From assembly GCA_037144255.1 (NCBI GenBank), contig JBAWXE010000040.1, forward strand, positions 1-21,737: a stretch of DNA of 21,737 nucleotides, read 5' to 3'. The notes under the pieces are model-generated. The model was not told the DNA's origin. It saw only the letters and a list, made by a program, of their open reading frames with translations, and ran no database searches. This document shows positions 6,217 to 13,660 of this stretch, in pieces. A program made the translations under genes and the position numbers. The number at the start of each line of letters is the position of its first letter. Positions within the stretch are counted from its first letter, which is position 1. The DNA is from JBAWXE01 sp037144255 (lineage in GTDB: Bacteria > Bacteroidota > Bacteroidia > Chitinophagales > Chitinophagaceae).

Positions 6217-7782
6217 TTACTTGCTTTGTAATCTAATAACAGGGATGATCATTTCTTCTAATGAAATGCCACCATGCTGAAAGGTATTGCGGTAGTAATT
6301 GACGTAGTAGTTGTAATTGTTTGGGTAGCATAAGAATACATCGCCTTTGGCAAAAATGAAAGCAGAGCTGACATTGGGACGAGGGAGACCAGCTAAACGA
6401 GGATCACGGAAAGAGAGTACGTCCTTATCTTCGAACTGGAGATTCTTACCATGTTTGTAACGGAGGTTGGTAGTGGTTTGTCTGTCGCCTACGCACTTGC
6501 TAGGTGTCTTTACTTTCACAGTACCATGATCGGTTGTAATGATGACCTGTATATTCTTATCGGCGATTTTCTTAAGTGCACCGAAAAGTGGTGAGTGTTC
6601 GAACCAGCTAACCGTTAGCGAACGATAAGAGGCTTCATCGCCTGCTAATTCTTTAAGTACTTCCATCTCTGTACGAGCATGAGAGAGCATATCCACGAAA
6701 TTGTATACGATAACTGTGAGGTCGTTGTTGAGGTAATTGTGGATATTATCTTCCATGATCTTGGCATCTGTGTTGTTGGTGATCTTCAGATATTGCCATT
6801 TGAGATTATCCAGCTTTAGGTTTTTCAATTGTCCTTTCAGGAATGTTTCTTCGTACATATTCTTGCCACCTTCATCATCGTCATTTTTCCATTCCATAGG
6901 GTATTTAGCTTCAATGTCAATTGGTAATATACCTGCAAAGAGCGCATTACGGCTATATTGTGTAGCGGTAGGCAATATGCTGAAGAACATATCTTCTTCT
7001 ACGGTGCGGAAAGACTCGTTGACAATAGGTTGTATGCTTTTCCATTGATCGAAGCGGAGATTATCAATGACCACCAAAAAAGTAGGAGTGCCTGGTTGCA
7101 GATAAGGTGCTACTTTCTTTTTGATGATCTGGTGAGAGAATAGAGGGCCATCTTCTGGGTCGTTCTTTTTGATCCAATTGGCATAATTCTTAGATACGAA
7201 TTTGAAGAATTCGGTATTGGCTTCTGTCTTTTGCGATTGTAATACTTCTATCATCTCATCGCTATCGCTTTTGGCCATTTCCAGTTCCCAATAGACGAGT
7301 TTTTTATAGAGGTCTTTCCATTCTTCGTAATTAGGATTGGAGCTGAGGGCCATGAAGAGATTGCGAAAATCTTGCTGATAGGCAGAAGTGGTCTTTTCTG
7401 CTACCAGTCTTTTACTATCCATGATCTTTTTGAGAGAAAGCAGCACCTGATTAGGATTTACAGGCTTAATGAGATAATCGCTTATCTGACCGCCGATAGC
7501 TTCTTCCATGATATTCTCTGCTTCATTCTTTGTTACCATTACTACAGGCAGAGTAGGTAGCATTTCTTTGATACGAGCTAGTGTTTCCAAGCCGGTAAGG
7601 CCGGGCATACTTTCGTCAAGCAGCACTACGTCTACATATTTTTCTTTCAGCAGTTCTAATGCATCATAACCATTGCTAAGAGGAGTGACCTCATAGCCTT
7701 TGTTTTTGAGAAAAAGAATTTGCGATTTTAGTGAGTCTATCTCATCATCTATCCAGAGTATTTCGCCTTGTGCTGTGCTCAT
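6217..7782 (-). CDS. porX: PorX-type response regulator with PglZ domain
   Basis: A 521-residue cytoplasmic regulator. Residues 1-121 form a CheY-like receiver with acidic pocket D12/D13, phospho-acceptor D56 in LLDESMPGLTG, T84 and K106. A helical linker leads to a PglZ/alkaline-phosphatase-type domain (about 230-521) with metal-binding and catalytic signatures VVIDNLRFDQW (D240), PTATQYSRNALF (T272), NFVDMLSH (D364, H368), ITTDHGTVKV (D418, H419) and FQHGG (H503). This order and length match PorX, which in Bacteroidota responds to the PorY kinase and controls type IX secretion together with an ECF sigma factor. The PglZ domain of PorX homologues has been linked to hydrolysis of oligonucleotides. 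No porY or sigma gene lies in the window, but the PorG-like gene is close. The receiver and catalytic residues all appear intact. Confidence 0.93.
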   Translation of the reverse strand: MSTAQGEILWIDDEIDSLKSQILFLKNKGYEVTPLSNGYDALELLKEKYVDVVLLDESMPGLTGLETLARIKEMLPTLPVVMVTKNEAENIMEEAIGGQISDYLIKPVNPNQVLLSLKKIMDSKRLVAEKTTSAYQQDFRNLFMALSSNPNYEEWKDLYKKLVYWELEMAKSDSDEMIEVLQSQKTEANTEFFKFVSKNYANWIKKNDPEDGPLFSHQIIKKKVAPYLQPGTPTFLVVIDNLRFDQWKSIQPIVNESFRTVEEDMFFSILPTATQYSRNALFAGILPIDIEAKYPMEWKNDDDEGGKNMYEETFLKGQLKNLKLDNLKWQYLKITNNTDAKIMEDNIHNYLNNDLTVIVYNFVDMLSHARTEMEVLKELAGDEASYRSLTVSWFEHSPLFGALKKIADKNIQVIITTDHGTVKVKTPSKCVGDRQTTTNLRYKHGKNLQFEDKDVLSFRDPRLAGLPRPNVSSAFIFAKGDVFLCYPNNYNYYVNYYRNTFQHGGISLEEMIIPVIRLQSK

Positions 7783-7879
7783 AAATGTTGTCTGTTTTCT
7801 GTGAATCTGCTTTAACGTTATTAAAAATACACTTCTATCGATTACCCACCTATTGCTTTAACTCAAATTTTGCAATTGC

Positions 7880-7887
7880 TATATTTG
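7880..7887 (+). promoter_or_regulatory. -7 box upstream of the GNAT gene
   Basis: TATATTTG matches the Bacteroidota -7 consensus TAnnTTTG fully and lies 44 bases before the ATG at 7932, in the divergent region between porX and the acetyltransferase. The nearest TTG upstream (7853-7855) is 24 bases away, slightly further than the usual distance. Confidence 0.5.
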
Positions 7888-7931
7888 CTTTAACGTACTG
7901 AAGCTATTAGTATTGTAGTCAATTATACATT

Positions 7932-8399
7932 ATGCCTGATAATAACCTTTTTGTAACTATTCGTCCTGCTAAGAGAGATGATTGCCCACGTATACTGGAA
8001 TTGGTAAGAGAACTAGCTATATTTGAAGAAGCCGAAGATGAAGTGGTAGTAGACCCTTTGCATTTCACTGAAAGTGGATTTGGACCGAACCCAGTATGGT
8101 GGACCTATGTGGCTGAGGTGGAAGGAACCATAGTGGGTATAGCACTCTATTACATCCGTTTTTCAACCTGGGAAGGACAAAAGATGTATTTGGAAGATAT
8201 CATCATCACCGAAGAATGGAGAGGTAAGGGTATAGGTAATATGCTGATGGAACAACTGATACAAACAGCCAAGGAAAAGGGCTTTGTAGGGATGAATTGG
8301 CAGGTGCTTAATTGGAATGAATCAGCTATTAAATTTTATAAGAAGTATAATGCTGAGTTTGACCACGAGTGGGTGAATTGTTATATCAATTTCTACTAA
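7932..8399 (+). CDS. GNAT N-acetyltransferase, diamine/spermidine type
   Basis: A 155-residue GNAT enzyme. The acetyl-CoA loop is RGKGIG at residues 97-102, after the strand YLEDIIITEEW. The region VLNWNESAIKFYKKYNA (125-141) holds the conserved Trp-Asn and the tyrosine (Y136) that acts as general acid in this family. The N-terminal ILELVRELAIFEEAEDEV and the FSTWEGQKMYLED stretch closely resemble spermidine/spermine and thialysine N-acetyltransferases (SSAT type), so the likely substrate is a polyamine or other primary amine. Exact substrate cannot be read from sequence. It stands alone on the plus strand between two minus-strand gene groups, and its last 4 bases overlap the end of the convergent PorG-like gene. 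Confidence 0.9.
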   Translation: MPDNNLFVTIRPAKRDDCPRILELVRELAIFEEAEDEVVVDPLHFTESGFGPNPVWWTYVAEVEGTIVGIALYYIRFSTWEGQKMYLEDIIITEEWRGKGIGNMLMEQLIQTAKEKGFVGMNWQVLNWNESAIKFYKKYNAEFDHEWVNCYINFY

Positions 8400-9268
8400 A
8401 GGTCATCGCCGCGTCTCTTATATCCCGGGCATTTGTAGGTTTTCAATTGGAATGAGAAATTGACCAGGAACATCATATACTGATCGTAACTACTGGAATT
8501 GCCTCTTTGTTTGCCAGCGCGACCAAGAGGTTGTGTAGGATCTAGTTCTACGGAGCGATCTTGTGCAATTATGGCGGGGTTGAAAGTACCTGTATTGTAA
8601 GTATTTGCAAATTTTTCTGCACCCACATAAGTAGTACTGACATCATCCAGATAATCTGTAAGAGTAAGGCGGTCTGTAACTTCTATACTAAAGTTGACAC
8701 CCGGGGCTATCCAGCATTTGAAGCCCATGCCGATAGGAAAACACACACTAACGTAGCTATAATTACGACTAGAATATCCAGCATTCTGACCTTCTGTGCC
8801 TAGATCTTTCAGATAGTATTTTTTACCGTTGATAGTAGTGTAAGGGTTATAATAAAAGGCACCTACACCCATGGTCACGAATGGAGAAAACCGTTTAGTA
8901 CGTTCTCCCGTAGAGACACTGAAAAAATTGAATTCTGACTGACAAACAGCCTCTATGATATCGCTTTCAAAATTGAGATTGCGTGCTAATTCATAAGGAT
9001 TGTCAGTATTCAGTTTGTCGTCGTAGCTGACTTTAGTGTAATTGACTGAACCCTTGATGGAAATATATGGATTGATATGAATACGAGTGAACATGCCGGC
9101 TACAGGGTGAATGGTCTTAAAACCATAATTATCATTCAGATCGCCGAAATATTGAGAACCGCCCACAGAATAGCCCCACTCTGTGCCTGTGTAAAATGTT
9201 TGTGCCGATACAACAAAACCACCGAGTAGAATAAAAATAAAACTTAATATGAAAATTCTTTTACGCAT
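8396..9268 (-). CDS. porG: PorG-like outer-membrane protein (DUF6089)
   Basis: A 290-residue exported protein. The signal peptide (residues 1-22) ends VVSAQ. The mature part begins with the DUF6089 hallmark TEWGYSVGGSQYFGDLND and continues with alternating beta-strands typical of a small outer-membrane barrel. It ends in a short basic tail (YKRRGDDL). DUF6089 includes PorG, a component of the type IX secretion system in the outer membrane. The order Omp85-like barrel, NAD kinase, PorG-like, with gaps of 21 and 46 bases on one strand, points to an operon; the clustering of NAD kinase with such genes is familiar in Bacteroidota. The assignment to PorG itself, rather than a DUF6089 paralogue, is probable but not certain. 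Its 3' end overlaps the convergent GNAT gene by 4 bases. Confidence 0.8.
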   Translation of the reverse strand: MRKRIFILSFIFILLGGFVVSAQTFYTGTEWGYSVGGSQYFGDLNDNYGFKTIHPVAGMFTRIHINPYISIKGSVNYTKVSYDDKLNTDNPYELARNLNFESDIIEAVCQSEFNFFSVSTGERTKRFSPFVTMGVGAFYYNPYTTINGKKYYLKDLGTEGQNAGYSSRNYSYVSVCFPIGMGFKCWIAPGVNFSIEVTDRLTLTDYLDDVSTTYVGAEKFANTYNTGTFNPAIIAQDRSVELDPTQPLGRAGKQRGNSSSYDQYMMFLVNFSFQLKTYKCPGYKRRGDDL

Positions 9269-9314
9269 GTATACACTCTAATAACGGCAAAAGTAGCTAT
9301 TTATTGTATTAAGG

Positions 9315-10193
9315 CTAATTTCTACGATCTATACCCCAATACAATTTCTGACGGATGGTCTTTAAGAAATTATGTTCATCCGGACGAACCAGCGATATGC
9401 AAAAACTTTCCTTTTTGACAGCCAATTGCACTGAATTATTTACAATTTCTGTTCTGGCATCCATGGTACACAGGAACTGATCTGTGCGACCCTCTACCTC
9501 GAAAGAAATAACATTATCATCGGGTACTACTATAGAACGAGTATTGAGATTGTGAGGTGCAACTGGAGTGATAACAAAACTGGATGTTTGAGGGAATACG
9601 ACCGGGCCACCGCAACTAAGAGAGTAACCTGTAGAGCCGGTAGGAGTAGCAACGATCAAACCATCGGCCCAATAAGTATTGAGAAATTCCCCATTTAGGT
9701 AAGTATGTACCTTGATCATGGAAGAAGAGTCCTTGCGGTGGATAGTGAATTCATTGAGAGCAAAAGGAGAGCCATTGAAAATGGGCACGCTGGCATCTAA
9801 ATGTATGAGTGTGCGTTTTTCTAATGTATAAGAACCTCGTACCAAAGCCAGTATGGCAGCTTCTACTTCCTCTTCGGGTATAGCAGCCAGGAAACCAAGT
9901 CGACCCAGATTGATGCCAATGATAGGGATATTGGAATTGCCAACAAAGCAAACAGTATCTAACAAAGTGCCATCGCCTCCGAGGCTAAAAAGCATATCGG
10001 TATGCAGAGGTAAGTCTTTCTTACCGGTGAACAAGTGAGGAGTGTTTTCGAAAATCACATAATGCTGCATCTTCTCATAAAACTCCTTATAAATGATGAG
10101 TTGTAATTTATGTACTTGTAACATCTTGATGATGCTGAGCAACATAGGTATGTCCTGATCATCAAAGGTGCGGTTATAAAGTGCTACTAACAT
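9315..10193 (-). CDS. nadK: NAD kinase
   Basis: A 292-residue cytoplasmic enzyme that phosphorylates NAD to NADP using ATP or polyphosphate. The diagnostic GGDGT motif is at residues 72-76. The NE/D motif is ALNEFTIHRKDSS (145-157), and the glycine-rich TPTGSTGYSLSCGGP stretch lies at 183-197, followed by the ITPVAPHNLNTRS segment. Length and order are normal for bacterial NAD kinases and all key residues are present. It sits between two outer-membrane barrel genes in what looks like one operon. That linkage is probably one of shared growth control, since no direct biochemical tie is visible. Confidence 0.95.
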   Translation of the reverse strand: MLVALYNRTFDDQDIPMLLSIIKMLQVHKLQLIIYKEFYEKMQHYVIFENTPHLFTGKKDLPLHTDMLFSLGGDGTLLDTVCFVGNSNIPIIGINLGRLGFLAAIPEEEVEAAILALVRGSYTLEKRTLIHLDASVPIFNGSPFALNEFTIHRKDSSSMIKVHTYLNGEFLNTYWADGLIVATPTGSTGYSLSCGGPVVFPQTSSFVITPVAPHNLNTRSIVVPDDNVISFEVEGRTDQFLCTMDARTEIVNNSVQLAVKKESFCISLVRPDEHNFLKTIRQKLYWGIDRRN

Positions 10194-10214
10194 ATAATGT
10201 CTGTTCTTTTGAAA

Positions 10215-11648
10215 CTATTCACTATTCATGTGTAAAAATAATCCATTTTGCCCCAAATGGTTAAATGCATATTCTAAACGGATTTTTATATCATATCCGG
10301 TGACAATATCGAGGCCTATGCCTTCAGAAAGTAGCCATTTGTTATTCAGGAAACTATTGCCCGGTGTGTTATTGCCTATATAGCCGGCATCTAAGAACAC
10401 TTTGGGATATATGCGCAGCGGAATAACCGTAAGATACCATACAGGTACATTTCTAAATATATGATTAAATATTTCGTGTTTAAAATCAAAACGAATGACG
10501 CCATAGTGAGCCCCATCGGCCACATAATATTCGTAACCACGCACATAATCTGTCTTGGTGCCTAGACCACCCAAAAATGCATAGGGCTGAGATTCGGGTA
10601 ATAAGAAACGTCCGCGGAATATGGAAGAGACGTACCATTTGGGGAAAGGTTCTGAATAATAGCCTATTTCGGTGTTGATGAAAGCCTGAAATTTGATACC
10701 CTCTATACCCATTCTTGCTACGAAATAATCTACCATTTTTAATCCTTTAAGCGGGTAGTTCCAATTGTCTACTTTGTTGAGTGTAAAGCGAGTATTGAGC
10801 TCTATGAGTTTAGCATTGCGATTACTATCCAGGTAGTAGTTCGGGTTTAGCTTCCGAATTGTATCGGCAATACTGTAGTCTTTGTATGTAAGCTGAACAA
10901 GGTATGTAGTGGCATAGGCAGGGCGATAAGTATAAGTGAAGGAGCCTTCTAACTGCTGGGAAATAAATTTTTGATCATCGTGAAAGAATAGTAGCTTGTT
11001 AAGGTCAGTAGCATAGGAGATTTCCTGACTTTGAGAAACGCTAAAAGAGAAGCCGATACCATGTTTTTGGTTGTGGTCTATATATGGCCGCATATAGTTG
11101 ATGGCAAACTTCTGCGTATAGCCAACCTGCATGGTAATGGCAAAATCTTCCATATTGCCTCGAAAGTTCTTGTCAGATAGAATGAGTCCTATATTAGAAC
11201 GGTGTATATCGTGGTTATGCTCTGTCCACCAAACATTGAAATTCCTATCGGCTAACTGAAAGGTGACCTGTGGTAATATAGACCAGCGCTCCTTGACACT
11301 GATATGCCAATTGATCTCAGTAGCACTTACTTTTTCCAAATACAAGTTCACATCATAAAAGAGGATAGCATTGAATAAGTGGAGTTTGGTTTCGTTGAGT
11401 AATAAAGCAAGCGTATCAACAGGCAATACATCAGCTTCGTGAATACTGATCTCGCGGAGAATGATGGACCTGCGAGTCCTATTATTGCCTTCAATGAAAA
11501 TGTGTTGAATTGTTACATGAGTCGCCAGACCCTCAGGAATGTACTTGCGCATAGTGTCTGCACCTATGGAAGCAGAATCTTGCATCTGAGCAAAACCAGA
11601 TGTGAAAGAGCATATCAGTAAAATTATAACAGGTAGAAAATACTTCAT
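10215..11648 (-). CDS. BamA/TamA-type outer-membrane protein with one POTRA domain
   Basis: A 477-residue exported protein with a signal peptide ending SGFAQ (residue 21). Residues about 45-120 read as a single POTRA domain (IQHIFIEGNNRTRRSIILREISIHEADVL start, ending near VKERWSILP), and the rest (130-477) is an Omp85-like beta-barrel with alternating aromatic strands. Omp85 proteins insert or translocate other outer-membrane proteins. BamA itself usually has five POTRA domains and about 750-900 residues, so this is a short paralogue and not the essential BamA. The last residue is Glu after LHMNS, not the aromatic residue typical of barrel ends. It is the first gene of the run leading to NAD kinase and the PorG-like protein; an envelope-assembly role is likely, and a link to type IX secretion is speculative. 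Confidence 0.8.
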   Translation of the reverse strand: MKYFLPVIILLICSFTSGFAQMQDSASIGADTMRKYIPEGLATHVTIQHIFIEGNNRTRRSIILREISIHEADVLPVDTLALLLNETKLHLFNAILFYDVNLYLEKVSATEINWHISVKERWSILPQVTFQLADRNFNVWWTEHNHDIHRSNIGLILSDKNFRGNMEDFAITMQVGYTQKFAINYMRPYIDHNQKHGIGFSFSVSQSQEISYATDLNKLLFFHDDQKFISQQLEGSFTYTYRPAYATTYLVQLTYKDYSIADTIRKLNPNYYLDSNRNAKLIELNTRFTLNKVDNWNYPLKGLKMVDYFVARMGIEGIKFQAFINTEIGYYSEPFPKWYVSSIFRGRFLLPESQPYAFLGGLGTKTDYVRGYEYYVADGAHYGVIRFDFKHEIFNHIFRNVPVWYLTVIPLRIYPKVFLDAGYIGNNTPGNSFLNNKWLLSEGIGLDIVTGYDIKIRLEYAFNHLGQNGLFLHMNSE

Positions 11649-11724
11649 TTCACCATACTTGCAGTAGGATACCCCCTATCATATATAGGAATAGCAAACT
11701 AATTTAGCATTAAAGGTAACCAGC

Positions 11725-11751
11725 TTTTTGGTAGATAAATACGTAACTTTA
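11725..11751 (+). promoter_or_regulatory. Possible promoter of the cytochrome/propeller gene
   Basis: TTTTTG at 11725-11730 and TAACTTTA at 11744-11751, one base off TAnnTTTG, lie 13 bases apart and 29 bases before the ATG at 11781. The short spacing and the mismatch make this tentative. Confidence 0.3.
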
Positions 11752-11780
11752 TCTGAATATTAATTCTTTATACAATCGCA

Positions 11781-13271
11781 ATGAAACAATTTGTTTTAGG
11801 GCTTTTATGTGTTGGTTTTGTGATCATAATGGGATATTCCTGTAAATATGATCATGCCCCTGTTGCGCCTGTTGCGCCATCGGATGGTAATTTTCCACCG
11901 GAAGTGGCTAAAATATTCATTAATAAATGTGCCACAGCAGGCTGCCATAATCAGGCCAGCTATCAAAATGCAGCAGGTTTGCTGCTGGATACCTGGGAGC
12001 ACTTATTTAATGGAGATAATAGCGGTTCTGTTGTAATACCCTATAGTTTAGGATATAGTAATCTCCTGTTCTTTATTAATACTGATTCTACACAAGGGCC
12101 TAAAGCAGTGCCTACTATGCCACTGAATGCAGCCACTCTTAGTAAAGATGAATATAATACCATCAAGAATTGGATAGCTGTTGGTGCACCTGATAAGAAA
12201 GGCAATATAGCTTTTTCATCTAGCCGTGATACCAGACAAAAGATATACATATCGCAACAAGGTTGCGATGTAATAGCTGTAGTAGATGCGAAAACCAAAC
12301 TCACCATGCGTATCATACCTGTGGGTATGGACCCCAATAAAATAGAAGTACCGCATAGTATTGAAACTACCAGTGATGGCAAATATGCTTATGTGAGCTT
12401 TGTACAGGGTACTTATCTACAAAAGATAGATCTGCAAACGGATAGTGTAGTAGCTAGTCTTGACCTTAATTTGCCAGGGCAGGAACTTACCAGTTGGGGT
12501 ACACTCAATGTGTCAGATGATGGTAATAACATTATGGTTTCTTATTACGATGGCACAATTGGAAATGTAATACTTATAGATGCTGTGAATATGGTGGTAT
12601 TGCAACGTTACGGAGCCGGTGCATTTGTAAAGCCACATGGTACGGCCAGCTTACCGACATTTGATACCTTTTATGTTTCAGCGCAAAATGGGAATATCAT
12701 TTATAAGATATCTAAAGATGGTACTTTCTTTAAAAAGGTAACAGTAGATGGCGCTGCACCAACTACGGCAGCTGGTACCAGAGATCTACATGAAATAGAA
12801 ATGGCATCGGATGGGTCTAAATATTTTGTTACTTGCCAGGCAAGTAACGAAGTAAGAGTAATGGATGCTCATGCAGATACTCTGATTAAGGCTATACCTG
12901 TGGGTATATATCCTCAAGATATGGCTATATCTAATTCTACGCCATACTTATTTGTCACTTGCGAGCAAGATAATTCTACTCATGCAGGCTTCAAAGGATC
13001 GGTATTTGCTATCAATTACAATACTTATGAGACTATACGTATAGATGGGGATTTTTATCAACCAAACGGTATAGCGGTAGATGACCAAAATGGACTTTTG
13101 TATATAGTGAGCAGGAATCTTACCGGGGGGGTAGTAGCCCATCATACATCTATATGCGGAGGCAATGATGGTTGGTATAATGTATATGACCTTAAAACCT
13201 TTAAACCCCTTAATAATATCAGATATGAAGGTGCCTCTGATTCGTATGATGCCAGTACACGTTTTGAATAA
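11781..13271 (+). CDS. Lipoprotein: c-type cytochrome motif plus beta-propeller
   Basis: A 496-residue exported protein. Residues 1-20 are a signal peptide ending GYSC, so C21 is probably the lipidated cysteine (the box is loose, as often in Bacteroidota). Residues about 38-138 resemble the c-type cytochrome module of planctomycete-like proteins. The heme motif CATAGCH at 50-56 is CX4CH, and the MPLNAATLSKDEYNTIKNWI stretch after it offers M113 as distal ligand. From about 150 on, repeated strands such as VAVVDAKTKLTMRIIPVG and MDAHADTLIKAIPVGIYP form a YVTN/YncE-like beta-propeller. The family is generally taken to work in the envelope, perhaps in electron transfer or sugar/phenol oxidation. 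The substrate is unknown, no cytochrome maturation gene is nearby, and whether heme is bound is unproven. Confidence 0.78.
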   Translation: MKQFVLGLLCVGFVIIMGYSCKYDHAPVAPVAPSDGNFPPEVAKIFINKCATAGCHNQASYQNAAGLLLDTWEHLFNGDNSGSVVIPYSLGYSNLLFFINTDSTQGPKAVPTMPLNAATLSKDEYNTIKNWIAVGAPDKKGNIAFSSSRDTRQKIYISQQGCDVIAVVDAKTKLTMRIIPVGMDPNKIEVPHSIETTSDGKYAYVSFVQGTYLQKIDLQTDSVVASLDLNLPGQELTSWGTLNVSDDGNNIMVSYYDGTIGNVILIDAVNMVVLQRYGAGAFVKPHGTASLPTFDTFYVSAQNGNIIYKISKDGTFFKKVTVDGAAPTTAAGTRDLHEIEMASDGSKYFVTCQASNEVRVMDAHADTLIKAIPVGIYPQDMAISNSTPYLFVTCEQDNSTHAGFKGSVFAINYNTYETIRIDGDFYQPNGIAVDDQNGLLYIVSRNLTGGVVAHHTSICGGNDGWYNVYDLKTFKPLNNIRYEGASDSYDASTRFE

Positions 13272-13294
13272 CAATGTCAAGATCATTTACTTTG
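13262..13294 (+). promoter_or_regulatory. Possible folB promoter
   Basis: TTTTG at 13262-13266, overlapping the end of the preceding gene, and TTACTTTG at 13287-13294 (one mismatch to TAnnTTTG) are 20 bases apart, the usual spacing. The box ends 27 bases before the folB ATG. Confidence 0.35.
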
Positions 13295-13321
13295 TACCTT
13301 TTACTCCCATAGATAAACAAT

Positions 13322-13660
13322 ATGCTGACAGTTTCGCTTCATGGTATCAAAACGCATGCTCCACACGGATTGTATCCGCAGGAAAATATTTTGGGTAATG
13401 AATTTGAAATAGATGTGGATATATACTTACCAGTAACGCATGAAGAGCCATGGCCTTATGTAGACTATACAATGATACAAAGGGTAGTGTTGAATATATT
13501 TGAGCAGGAAGGGCAGTTGCTGGAGACCTTTGTGCAGCAGATACATGCTGCATTAAAGATACATGTGCCTAATGCAGAAAAAATAAAGGTGAGTGTAAGA
13601 AAATTACACCCACCTATGAAAGGACATGTGCAGTATGCACAAGTATGTTATGAGGACTAA
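13322..13660 (+). CDS. folB: Dihydroneopterin aldolase
   Basis: A 112-residue protein of the FolB type, which converts dihydroneopterin to hydroxymethyl-dihydropterin and glycolaldehyde in folate synthesis. The N-terminal strand LHGIKTHAPHGLYPQENILGNEFEID places the substrate-binding glutamate at E21. VDYTMIQRVV is the central helix-strand, and the late VRKLHPPMKG segment holds the catalytic lysine at K94. Sequence drift is notable: the usual YxxHG context is APHG and the end is short, but the family pattern is intact. Active enzyme is an octamer in the cytoplasm. It stands 50 bases after the cytochrome/propeller gene on the same strand and abuts the convergent purL stop with no gap. The ATG at 13322 is preferred because it directly opens the first strand. 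Confidence 0.87.
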   Translation: MLTVSLHGIKTHAPHGLYPQENILGNEFEIDVDIYLPVTHEEPWPYVDYTMIQRVVLNIFEQEGQLLETFVQQIHAALKIHVPNAEKIKVSVRKLHPPMKGHVQYAQVCYED

